A DNA stretch of 54,764 nt, from contig NZ_MPDJ01000003.1 of the NCBI RefSeq assembly GCF_001881565.1, forward strand, positions 327,537 through 382,300. The letters are read 5' to 3'. Within the stretch, counting starts at the first letter, position 1. Every line of letters begins with the position of its first letter. Of this stretch, positions 35,122-43,134 are shown piece after piece. The position numbers were made by a program, and so were the translations under genes. The notes under the pieces were generated by a model, which searched no databases, had not been told where the DNA came from, and saw only the letters and a list, made by a program, of their open reading frames with translations. Source of the DNA: Eisenbergiella tayi. GTDB taxonomy: Bacteria; Bacillota; Clostridia; Lachnospirales; Lachnospiraceae.

Positions 35122-35807
35122 TGAAAGAGGAGATTTTAATAGTTGAGGATGATGTCGATATCAGCGGATTGCTGAAGCGGATTCTGGAGGATGCGGGCTA
35201 TGAGACGAAGCAGGCTTATTCAGGAACGGAAGCGCTTCTGTGCTGCGAGAAAAAACAGCCTGATCTCATCATGCTGGATCTCATGCTTCCGGGTATGACA
35301 GGTGAGGAGCTTCTGCTGACGCTGCGGGAGGGCGGCTGTGATATCCCTGTATTGGTATTGTCAGCAAGATCGTCGCTTCAGGATAAGGTAACTCTGCTGA
35401 AAGAGGGCGCGGATGATTATATCACAAAGCCCTTTGAGCCGGAAGAGATGACGGCGAGAGTGGAAGCAGCGCTCAGGCGGAGAGGGCATCATGAAGAAAA
35501 AAGCGGTGCAAAGGTATATTCCTATAAGGAGCTGAAACTTTATCCGGAAGGACGAAAGGTTCTTGTATTGGACACGCCCCTTTCACTCACCGCGTATGAA
35601 TATGAAATTTTATTTCTGCTAATCCAGAATCCGGAAAAAGTATATTCCAGAGAGCTTCTATATGAGCAGATATGGAAAGGCGGGTACTACGGCGAAAACA
35701 ATACGGTGAATGTACACGTCAGCAATCTGCGCAGAAAAATAAAGGAAGCCGGAGCCGGGGATGAATATATCAGGACGGTATATGGGATCGGCTTTAAGCT
35801 GGAATAA
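35121..35807 (+). CDS. OmpR-family response regulator
   Basis: A 228-residue regulator: receiver domain with acidic pair D10/D11, phosphoacceptor D53 in LIMLDLMLPG, Lys in DDYITKPFEP, and C-terminal winged helix (about 130-228, ending in RTVYGIGFKLE). The ATG overlaps the LysR stop. The likely partner kinase is encoded three genes downstream, after an ABC transporter pair, which is the usual arrangement of peptide-antibiotic detoxification modules. Confidence 0.9.
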   Translation: MKEEILIVEDDVDISGLLKRILEDAGYETKQAYSGTEALLCCEKKQPDLIMLDLMLPGMTGEELLLTLREGGCDIPVLVLSARSSLQDKVTLLKEGADDYITKPFEPEEMTARVEAALRRRGHHEEKSGAKVYSYKELKLYPEGRKVLVLDTPLSLTAYEYEILFLLIQNPEKVYSRELLYEQIWKGGYYGENNTVNVHVSNLRRKIKEAGAGDEYIRTVYGIGFKLE

Positions 35808-35820
35808 TCTTTATCACTTC

Positions 35821-35900
35821 TTTAAAAGTTCTTAAGTACTATTTATAATCCAATGCGATATACTTCATTTGCAGCAGGGAAGCGCTTCCCTGCCGGCAAA
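35821..35900 (+). promoter_or_regulatory. Regulated promoter and leader hairpin of the BcrA-like ABC operon
   Basis: TTTAAA (35821-35826), 17-base spacer and TATAAT (35844-35849); the -35 zone has the repeat TTTAAAAGT/TCTTAAGT, fitting a tandem OmpR-type site. In the leader is the perfect 20-base palindrome GCAGGGAAGCGCTTCCCTGC (35874-35893), extended by TTTGC (35868-35872) and GCAAA (35896-35900). It ends about 20 bases before the ribosome site. Confidence 0.6.
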
Positions 35901-35930
35901 TGCCTGAAACCCCTGAAAAGGAGGAACCGA

Positions 35931-36863
35931 ATGAAAGATTTTGTGGTGCAGACCAGGCAGGCTTCCAAAGCCTACGGCTCTTTTTATGCGCTGAAGCAGG
36001 TCTCCATGCATGTGAAGCAGGGCGATATTTACGGACTGATAGGCGACAACGGAGCGGGCAAATCAACCCTTCTTAAGCTGCTGACGGGCCTTGCCCGGGC
36101 TACCGAGGGAGAAATCCGGCTTTGGGGGAAATATGAGGAAAAGGAGCTGAAACGCTGCCGGAAGCAGATCGGCGCCATGGTGGAACAGCCGGGCCTTCTG
36201 CCCGGATTATCCGCAGAAAAAAATCTGGAATATTATCGGATCCAGAAGGGGATTCCGGGCAAAACATGCGGAGAGGAGGTTCTGAAGCTTGTCGGATTAT
36301 GGGAGCGGAGAAAGGATAAGTGCGGGAAGCTTTCGCCGGGAATGAAACAGCGGCTGGGCTTGGCGATGGCTATGCTGGGAGAACCCAGGTTCCTTATCCT
36401 GGACGAACCTGTTAACGGTCTGGATCCCAGTGGGATCCGGGAATTCAGAAGCCTTATGCACCGGCTCAATGAAGAAAAGAATGTTACGATTCTGCTGTCC
36501 AGCCATATTCTGGCGGAGCTGCAGCAGACAGCCACTGTTTTCGGATTTTTAAGCAAGGGAAGGCTGCTGGAGGAGATCACCGCGGCGCAGCTGGAAGAAC
36601 GATGTGCGGACTGTATCATAATCCGGGTTGTGGAAGCGGATACCGAAAGGTACGCGGCACAGCTGGAACGTTTTTTCCCGGAGGCCCGTTACCGGGTACT
36701 GGCGGATAAATCCATACGGATTACCGGTAAGGACATGGAAGAAGAGGTGGTCAGCCGCCTGGCCTATGAGAACGGGATTCTCATTACCGCGCTGGAACGC
36801 CGCAGATATACTCTGGAGGATTATTACATGAATCTGAAGAACGGAGGTGCGGGGGCATGCTGA
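35931..36863 (+). CDS. ABC transporter ATP-binding protein (BcrA type)
   Basis: A 310-residue ATPase: Walker A GDNGAGKSTLLKLLTG (about 39-54), signature LSPGMKQRLGLAMAM, Walker B FLILDEPVNGLDP, and a C-terminal extension of about 80 residues with the LERRRYTLEDYYMNL end typical of bacitracin/lantibiotic exporters. ATG 35931 has AGGAGG upstream. The permease gene overlaps the end by seven bases. Confidence 0.9.
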   Translation: MKDFVVQTRQASKAYGSFYALKQVSMHVKQGDIYGLIGDNGAGKSTLLKLLTGLARATEGEIRLWGKYEEKELKRCRKQIGAMVEQPGLLPGLSAEKNLEYYRIQKGIPGKTCGEEVLKLVGLWERRKDKCGKLSPGMKQRLGLAMAMLGEPRFLILDEPVNGLDPSGIREFRSLMHRLNEEKNVTILLSSHILAELQQTATVFGFLSKGRLLEEITAAQLEERCADCIIIRVVEADTERYAAQLERFFPEARYRVLADKSIRITGKDMEEEVVSRLAYENGILITALERRRYTLEDYYMNLKNGGAGAC

Positions 36864-37621
36864 ATTATATGAAAAGCGAAGGCTACCGGATCTTACACAG
36901 CAGGGGCATGTATCTTTTTACCGGAATTACGGCAGCAGCGGTATTTTTTCTGAACTGGCTGCTTTCCTGCCAGGGGCAGATTCCCTATGCAACGGCACAT
37001 TTTTCGTTGGGGATGCTAGTGGGAAGCCCCATGCTGTATTGTTACATGGCATTGTTGGCAGCGGGCATTATGTTCGGAGAAGACAGGAAAAACGGGATGA
37101 TGAAAAATGCTGTGGTTTATGGCATTACGGGACCTGTCATATTTATGGGGAAATGTATGGTGGGAATCTTCGCCGCGGCCTGCAGTCTGATTGTAATTAT
37201 GACGGCCTATGTGGGAAGCGCCCGGCTGTTCCTGCCGATGGAAGAAATGGAGCTGAGGGCCGTGCTGCTGGAAATACCGGCGATGTCTCTTATCGCCGGG
37301 GCGGCAATGATGCTGGGGATCCTTGTGCTGGATGCGGTGGAAAAGACGGCGACAGGTATTGTGGTGTGGTTTTTTCTTGTGATCGGCATACCCAGGGGGC
37401 TGCTGTATCTCAGCCATGTGCTGCAGTCGGAGCTTCTGAAGAAAGCTGCGCTGTTTTTCCCGGAAAATTTCCTGGCAGAGGAAGTCAGGGTCACTCTCGG
37501 CGGATATGCCATATTGTGGGATACGCCTCAGGGGATGATGAAATGCCTGGTATCCGGAGCAGCAGGAATTCTTGTTTTCACTGCGGCGGGGATACTTGCC
37601 TTCAGGAATAAAGAATTGTGA
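36857..37621 (+). CDS. ABC-2-type permease of BcrA-like exporter
   Basis: A 254-residue membrane protein with six hydrophobic segments (GMYLFTGITAAAVFFLNWLL; PMLYCYMALLAAGIMFGEDR and others). The N terminus MLNYMKSEGYRILHSRG is typical of lantibiotic-immunity and bacitracin-type permeases. It overlaps the ATPase gene and is followed by a kinase gene 49 bases later. Likely exports or expels a peptide or similar compound. Confidence 0.85.
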   Translation: MLNYMKSEGYRILHSRGMYLFTGITAAAVFFLNWLLSCQGQIPYATAHFSLGMLVGSPMLYCYMALLAAGIMFGEDRKNGMMKNAVVYGITGPVIFMGKCMVGIFAAACSLIVIMTAYVGSARLFLPMEEMELRAVLLEIPAMSLIAGAAMMLGILVLDAVEKTATGIVVWFFLVIGIPRGLLYLSHVLQSELLKKAALFFPENFLAEEVRVTLGGYAILWDTPQGMMKCLVSGAAGILVFTAAGILAFRNKEL

Positions 37622-37670
37622 GAAAGGGTTACAGGATGGCAGAAATGCCGTATTGGGTAAAGGTAGAAAA

Positions 37671-38651
37671 ATGATATATGTGATATTGGCAGCATTGGCA
37701 TTGGCAGCTATCTGTTTCAGCATCCGTTTTTATGCCCTGAAACACTCTATTCGGGAGGCCTGCCGGGAGCTTGAGGAAATCAGGAAGGAACCGGATCAGG
37801 ATCGGATCCTGCACATTTCTGTGCCCGACAGGAGCATGGAAAAGCTTCTGCAGTCCATGAATCTTACCTTGAAGGAAATAAGGTCGGAGGGGCAGCAGTA
37901 CAGAAAGAGAGAAAAGCAGTTTCAGGAGCAGATAGAAAATATCAGCCACGATCTGCGGACTCCGCTGACGGTTATCCTTGGCTATCTGAGGCTGCTGAGG
38001 GAAAAGGAAGGAACGGAATATAAGGGAGCGGAACTGGAGGAAATACTCGGCTTAATGGAACGTAAAGCCCGTTTCCTGGAACAGCTGGTCAGCCGGTTCT
38101 ACAGCTTCTCCAGACTGACAGCAGGGGATTTCCGGCTGAAGCTGTGCCGGATTGATGCGGGAAGAATTCTCAGGGAAACACTGACGGACAATTATCGTGT
38201 GCTGCAGGAGACCCGCCTGACTGTGGATGCGGATATTCCGGAGCATCCGGTCTGGATATGGGGAGAGCAGGAGGCGCTGGAGAGGATTTTTTCCAATCTC
38301 TATCAGAATGCGGGCCGGTATGCGGAGAGTTTTCTTCGCATTTCGGTTAATGAAAAAAAAGAACAGACGGAAATTTATTTTGAGAATGATACAAATAGAA
38401 TTACGGAGGAAGAGGCAGAACATCTTTTTGAACGTTTTTTCGTGCCTGATAATTCTGAAAAACAGGGGAGCACAGGGCTGGGATTAACCATAGCCAGATA
38501 CCTTGCGGAGGCCATGGGAGCGTCGCTGGAAGCGGAGCTGACGGACGCTGCGGGCAGTGAAACGGGAAAAAAGGGGAGTGCGGCAGGAGTGATTCGCTTC
38601 ACGCTTCGTTTTTCAAAAGGACAGATCAGTGCAATATCGGAAAAAGACTAA
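37671..38651 (+). CDS. Sensor histidine kinase
   Basis: A 326-residue kinase with one clear N-terminal membrane segment (residues 2-22), a short cytoplasmic linker, phosphoacceptor His in ENISHDLRTPLTVILGYLRL (about H90), N box NLYQNAGRYAE and ATP-lid GSTGLGLTIARYLAEAMGAS. There is no outside sensing domain, so it may sense through the transporter or the membrane. Probable partner of the response regulator at 35121-35807. Confidence 0.88.
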   Translation: MIYVILAALALAAICFSIRFYALKHSIREACRELEEIRKEPDQDRILHISVPDRSMEKLLQSMNLTLKEIRSEGQQYRKREKQFQEQIENISHDLRTPLTVILGYLRLLREKEGTEYKGAELEEILGLMERKARFLEQLVSRFYSFSRLTAGDFRLKLCRIDAGRILRETLTDNYRVLQETRLTVDADIPEHPVWIWGEQEALERIFSNLYQNAGRYAESFLRISVNEKKEQTEIYFENDTNRITEEEAEHLFERFFVPDNSEKQGSTGLGLTIARYLAEAMGASLEAELTDAAGSETGKKGSAAGVIRFTLRFSKGQISAISEKD

Positions 38652-38679
38652 AATAAGAGCAGACAGGAGAAAAATTTCG

Positions 38680-39945
38680 ATGAAAGCAAAAAACAGGAAA
38701 GTAAAACGTATGACAGCGATTTTTATGGCGGCGGCCATGAGTATGACACTGCTGGCCGGCTGCGGCGGCAAATCCCTGACAGAGGAGGAGCTTTCCTTCT
38801 GTCAGACAGATATCGGAACGCTTACGGCGCCGGATCATGTAAAGATAGTCGGACTGGGGGAATCCAGTCATGGGGCATCGGAATATCAGCAGATGAAGGC
38901 TGAGGTATTTAAGGCTTTAGTGAAAAATAACGGCTGCCGTACCTTTGTGATAGAAGGTGATTTTGGCGGGGGACTGAAGGTGGACGCCTATATCCATGGC
39001 GGGGAAGGAACCGCGCAGGAGGCGGTGGCGGAGCTTGGATTTGGGATTTACCGCACAAAGGAGCTTGCCGAACTGGCGGATTGGATGCGCAGCTATAATG
39101 CGGAGGCGGCGGAAGGCCGGGATCTTCATTTTTACGGGATGGATATGCAGAGATACGATAATAATAAAGAATATCTCTTTTCCGTATTGGATGAGGCGAC
39201 CCCGGAACTGAGTGAAGAATATAAAGAGATATTTTCCCAGCTGACGGATGATAACCGGTACGTATTGGATAATTCTGTGCTGGAGCAGGCAAAGACTGAC
39301 GCCCTGGCCCTCCTGAAGGCGATGGATAAAAAGGAGGAGGAAATCACAGCTGTTTCGGGGAAAAGGGATTTCGCTTTTGCCAGAGAATGTGCAAACAGTA
39401 TTTATGAATCCAGCGAGCTGTGTGCCAGCGGAACGGACTACAATTCCCTGCGGGATGGGCATATGGCGGAAAAGGTGGAATGGTTTGTCAGCCAGGGCGA
39501 CGGCAGCCTCATTTTCATTAATGGACATAACGGGCATATCGGTAAAAGTTCGGTTTCGGGCTATACCTGCCTTGGCGCGCATCTGACGGAAGCCTACGGG
39601 GATGGCTATTTCGCAATTGGAACCGACGCTGCGGCAACCCGGTTTAATTCACAGAAAGACAGCGGCGGATTTGAGGTTATGGAAGTGAAAAATAAAAACG
39701 ATCTCAACAGACAGCTGGATAAGCTTCAAGGTGATTATTATTATCTGGATTTTTCGGAGGTATCGGAGGACAGCGGCTGGCAGGAAATACTGAATTCTTC
39801 ACAAAAAATAACGTCACTGAATGTGGGGATTGCAGGCTGGCAGAAGATTTCGAAAATGTTTTATACACAGGCGGTGGTTCCTTCCGCAGATTTTGATGGT
39901 ATGATAGTTTTCAGGGAGGTTTCTCCTACTACGATAGTTGATTAA
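38680..39945 (+). CDS. Erythromycin esterase-like lipoprotein
   Basis: A 421-residue protein with a lipoprotein signal (lipobox LLAG-C near residue 27) followed by an erythromycin-esterase family domain: VGLGESSHGASEY (catalytic Glu and His region), TFVIEGDFGGG, HFYGMDMQRYDN, and IFINGHNGHIGKSS. True Ere enzymes hydrolyse the lactone of macrolides; many relatives have other or unknown substrates. ATG 38680 has AGGAGA upstream. It follows a kinase gene by 28 bases, so it may be part of the detoxification operon. A membrane-anchored version is unusual compared with cytoplasmic EreA/B. Confidence 0.8.
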   Translation: MKAKNRKVKRMTAIFMAAAMSMTLLAGCGGKSLTEEELSFCQTDIGTLTAPDHVKIVGLGESSHGASEYQQMKAEVFKALVKNNGCRTFVIEGDFGGGLKVDAYIHGGEGTAQEAVAELGFGIYRTKELAELADWMRSYNAEAAEGRDLHFYGMDMQRYDNNKEYLFSVLDEATPELSEEYKEIFSQLTDDNRYVLDNSVLEQAKTDALALLKAMDKKEEEITAVSGKRDFAFARECANSIYESSELCASGTDYNSLRDGHMAEKVEWFVSQGDGSLIFINGHNGHIGKSSVSGYTCLGAHLTEAYGDGYFAIGTDAAATRFNSQKDSGGFEVMEVKNKNDLNRQLDKLQGDYYYLDFSEVSEDSGWQEILNSSQKITSLNVGIAGWQKISKMFYTQAVVPSADFDGMIVFREVSPTTIVD

Positions 39946-39965
39946 GACAGGAATTTTTTACAAGG

Positions 39966-40002
39966 CGGCGGCACTGTTGATTGGTGCGGCCGTTTCTTTT
40001 TT
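39966..40002 (+). terminator. Terminator after the erythromycin-esterase-like gene
   Basis: CGGCgGCAC (39966-39974) pairs with GTGCgGCCG (39984-39992) with one internal mismatch, then TTTCTTTTTT. Confidence 0.8.
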
Positions 40003-40120
40003 GGAGTGAGACATACGGAGATAACGGATTGCATGCGGTAATCATACAGAGTATAATTAACAGGAAATGATTTTGTTCCCACTGGGGATTCGGATATGGA
40101 ATATTGAGGTAGTAATTAGA

Positions 40121-42055
40121 ATGAGTGAAGATAATATGAAAAAGAAGAATATCGGAAAGATAATCTGCACGGTAATACTGAGTCTTGCCATAGCAGCGTT
40201 AGGTGGGGCAGCCGCGCTTTACCGCCTGCTCATCATCCCGGGAGGCTCTGCCCGGCTCCTTCCATGGATGGAATTTGCAGTATTTGCAGGCCTGTTCCTG
40301 GCGGTGTTATGGATTCTTTTCCTGTGGCTTCCGATTGGGAAGAAGGAAAAATGGATCTTATTCGGAAACAGTATTCTGTCAGCCATATTGGCCGTAGTCT
40401 GTATTGCGCTGATACTGCCCGAAAAAGTGAGCATACAGGGAACTCCGGAGGTGATAAATCCTATTAGGGGGATCGGTCTGGATGAAGGAGAGGCATGGAA
40501 CGAAATCGAAGCTGTACAGGGAGACGAAACAGAAAACGTATTCCAGGTTAAGCTGAATCAGTACCTTGGACAAATAGAACAGGGGAAACAAGGCCCGGAA
40601 GAATCTGTTATTAAGGAAATGCGTTTCCTGGCCGAGCGCAATCCTTTCGGGGAGGGTTATGAGCCGTCACAGACAGGAATCTTTTTTGTAGAAACGACAG
40701 ATGCGGAAGAATGCTGGAATGTGCGGAATATATTGAAGGAATTTCAAAGCTGTTACCAGATAAACGGGGTGGACAGTGCCGTTCAGATTGACTCTGTCCG
40801 GTGTCTTGCGGGGGATCAGGCAGATGGACTGTATGAGGTGAATACGGCGGAATACCTTGTCTCACCAGGAATTGCGGGACAGGTGGCGGACGGAAGTTTC
40901 ATGGAAATGAGATATGATTTCCGTCTGGTAAAGACACCGGCCGGATATTACGTTTATTGTTTTCTGAATGGCATGGACGGCGGATGGGGGCTGGAAACAG
41001 CGGCGGGAGAAGCTTATAAACTGTCGGACAAAGAGGAATACTACTTTTACTTGCCGGGGGAATATGATACGTCCGATATGTATAAGTTTGCCAAATCACC
41101 GGAAGAGGGGATGAAGGAACTGTATCAGGCAGTGCTGGGAGATCGATATCCGAACGCTTCGGAAGTGGTTTATGATGGCTTCCCGGCCATGCAGCTGGAT
41201 GATTCCGGTTTGCTGTTTCTCCTGTATGACGGGATCACGAAGGACTGCCTGCATTACCGTTACCGGGTGGTGAGTTCACAGACGCCGGGGCTGCATAGAT
41301 ACGGCAGACTTGAGACACAGGAAGCGTATCAGGCCGCGATAAAGAGAGGAATGTCTGATATTGCCGCGGCGGACAGGACGGTTAAGATGGTAAGGGCCTC
41401 AGAAACGAAGCAGACGGCGGGAGCGGAATCGCCGACCGGAACGAATCCGGCGGACGGAAAAGCGGAAAACAAGAAAGACGTACCGGTTCAGGGAAAAGAA
41501 AGCAGCGGGCCAAGGGAGGGTGAAGAATTATGGGATACCTATAATGGCGACTATGCCAGGGAAGTATCTCTGAAGGAACAGGGGATAACCTTCCGCATGG
41601 TGGTGCTGGATGCTGCTTTGGGCAGCCGGTTTTATGGCCTGATAAAAAGCTATGACGGCGGGAAAACCTGGTATCAGGTAGGAAAGGATCCGTTTCACTC
41701 CCAGACCGGTATGGATATCGACTTTACCTTTTTCGATGAGGATTTCGGATTTGCCGCGCTCGCCCATAATGGCGGTGACAGCGCAGATCTGTATGTAACG
41801 GAGGACGGAGGATTTTCCTACAGTCTTGTGAAAATGGAAGAAAAACTGGTGACGCTTGACGGGGACTATACCTATGCGCCCTATGATTATCCGAAAATGC
41901 CTTATCTGGAGAACGGAACTCTTTATGTCCTCTGCGGTCAGGGTGCCGACGGGGATTATGACGGAGGCGATGCGTGGACATTGGCGCGGTACCGGTCGGA
42001 GGATCATGGGAAAAGTTTCCGGTTCGATGGAATTGTGCCTGGAACCGGCAGGTAG
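40121..42055 (+). CDS. Large membrane-anchored protein with Asp-box (BNR-like) repeats
   Basis: A 644-residue protein with three N-terminal membrane segments (about 10-35, 52-75, 84-105) and a long outside region. The C-terminal third has repeated Asp-box-like motifs: SYDGGKTWY, TEDGGFSYS and SEDHGKSF, the turn motif of beta-propellers. A Thr/Ala/Lys/Gly linker (about 430-475) separates this from the middle domain, which has no recognised family. ATG 40121 follows GAGGT. The giant inverted repeat starts 11 bases after the stop. Confidence 0.7.
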   Translation: MSEDNMKKKNIGKIICTVILSLAIAALGGAAALYRLLIIPGGSARLLPWMEFAVFAGLFLAVLWILFLWLPIGKKEKWILFGNSILSAILAVVCIALILPEKVSIQGTPEVINPIRGIGLDEGEAWNEIEAVQGDETENVFQVKLNQYLGQIEQGKQGPEESVIKEMRFLAERNPFGEGYEPSQTGIFFVETTDAEECWNVRNILKEFQSCYQINGVDSAVQIDSVRCLAGDQADGLYEVNTAEYLVSPGIAGQVADGSFMEMRYDFRLVKTPAGYYVYCFLNGMDGGWGLETAAGEAYKLSDKEEYYFYLPGEYDTSDMYKFAKSPEEGMKELYQAVLGDRYPNASEVVYDGFPAMQLDDSGLLFLLYDGITKDCLHYRYRVVSSQTPGLHRYGRLETQEAYQAAIKRGMSDIAAADRTVKMVRASETKQTAGAESPTGTNPADGKAENKKDVPVQGKESSGPREGEELWDTYNGDYAREVSLKEQGITFRMVVLDAALGSRFYGLIKSYDGGKTWYQVGKDPFHSQTGMDIDFTFFDEDFGFAALAHNGGDSADLYVTEDGGFSYSLVKMEEKLVTLDGDYTYAPYDYPKMPYLENGTLYVLCGQGADGDYDGGDAWTLARYRSEDHGKSFRFDGIVPGTGR

Positions 42056-42066
42056 TGGGGGAGGGC

Positions 42067-42420
42067 GAGTTATGGTATAGGAACGCCGCCTGTGCAGTCT
42101 CTCCCTGGCTGTCCCCGGCATCCTCCGCCGTCTCTCCGGCCGCGTACACTCTGCTCCTCCAGTGCCAGACAAAAAAAGGGGCTGTTTCTAACTGTTTTAT
42201 TTCTATACTTTACTGCCAACGCGGCTTAAACTCCTCCCTTTGGTCGTCAGACAGCGCCGCTAAGGGCGGGCAGTAAAGTATAGAAATAAAGCAGTAAGAA
42301 ACAGTTCCCTTTTTTTGAGATGGCACTGGGGGAGCAGAGTGTACGCGGCCGGAGAGGCGGCGGAGGATGCCGGGGACAGCGGGGAGAGACTGCACAGACG
42401 GCGTTCCTATACCATAACTC
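42067..42420. repeat. 354-bp long inverted repeat (about 151-bp arms, 51-base centre)
   Basis: The left arm 42067-42217 is the reverse complement of the right arm 42269-42420 with roughly ten differences (two single-base indels and a few substitutions), about 93% identity by eye. The ends read GAGTTATGGTATAGGAACGC / its complement. Three substitutions keep G-U pairing in a rightward RNA, hinting at selection for folding. The centre 42218-42268 has a further short GCGGC/GCCGC pairing. No ORF of note and no obvious target-site duplication. It could be a palindromic mobile element, a remnant of two oppositely inserted copies, or a giant RNA hairpin acting as terminator of the upstream gene. Confidence 0.88.
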
Positions 42421-42465
42421 TGGGAAGTACGGGTGAGATGGGTATGTGCTTTGAGGATTAAGGGG

Positions 42466-43059
42466 TTATTGGATTAGGTGGAGCATGGTGGTTATGTCTT
42501 GGGAGGCCATTTGGGCTTTGGATTTTTCTATGAGGATGTTGCCTCCGGTTATGATGTAGGAGGGGATGATCCGGATGGTTTCGTAGTAGAGTTCGGTGGT
42601 TCTCAGTTTGTAGGTTGAGGTGGAGGGGACTGCGTTTTTGCCGGTGGCTTTTTTGGTTAGCATGTTGAAGGCTTTTTTGGCGACGTCGCCCATGAGCATG
42701 ATTACTTTGGTGTTTGGGAAGAGGGAAAGTTCTTTTTCCAGATAGGGCAGGCTTGTTTCGATGGTGCTTCTTTCAATGGTGTAATCGGATTTTGGGGTTT
42801 TGACGGCGTTTGTGATGTAGATGCCTGTTTGCAGGATGTCCTGGATGTTTTGGGCCGGAAGGCCGGCTTTTTGGAAGAGGGGAATTGTTGTTTTGAGGTA
42901 ATCTGGGTCGGGGGAACCGTAAAAATCCTGGGAAGGGTCGGAGGGGACTACCTCGTTTATCATGATTGCCTTGATTTTCTCAGGATCAAGGTCTAAATCG
43001 TTCAGTTGTACGGGGAGGGCGGCGGGTATTGTTTTTTCGAGTTCTGTTTTTATATTCAT
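42466..43059 (-). CDS. Uracil-DNA glycosylase-family protein
   Basis: A 197-residue protein of the uracil-DNA glycosylase superfamily. It has KAIMINEVVPSDPSQDFYGS (catalytic-loop region), a central YITNAVKTPKSD, VIMLMGDVAKKAF, and IIPSYIITGGN near the C terminus. No Fe-S cysteine cluster of family 4/5 enzymes is seen, so it may be a divergent branch. AGGAG precedes the ATG. It follows a WYL regulator by 75 bases. Its coding strand is unusually A/C-rich compared with neighbours, as is the regulator's, a possible sign of transfer. Confidence 0.78.
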   Translation of the reverse strand: MNIKTELEKTIPAALPVQLNDLDLDPEKIKAIMINEVVPSDPSQDFYGSPDPDYLKTTIPLFQKAGLPAQNIQDILQTGIYITNAVKTPKSDYTIERSTIETSLPYLEKELSLFPNTKVIMLMGDVAKKAFNMLTKKATGKNAVPSTSTYKLRTTELYYETIRIIPSYIITGGNILIEKSKAQMASQDITTMLHLIQ

Positions 43060-43134
43060 TTTTTTCTCCTGTCTGTGCGTTTCTGTACACTTATGGCCAT
43101 TGGCGGCTGTGGGGCTGAAAGGTTTTTTCAGCGG

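Noticed and set aside
36847..37611. A 254-codon frame overlapping the ABC-2 permease gene
   Set aside because: It is Gly/Cys/Arg-rich without any family signature, while the other frame encodes a clear six-segment permease coupled to the ATPase.
42056..42465. Reading frames crossing the long inverted repeat (up to 214 codons on the minus strand)
   Set aside because: They run through both palindrome arms or into the upstream gene in antisense, with no family signal.
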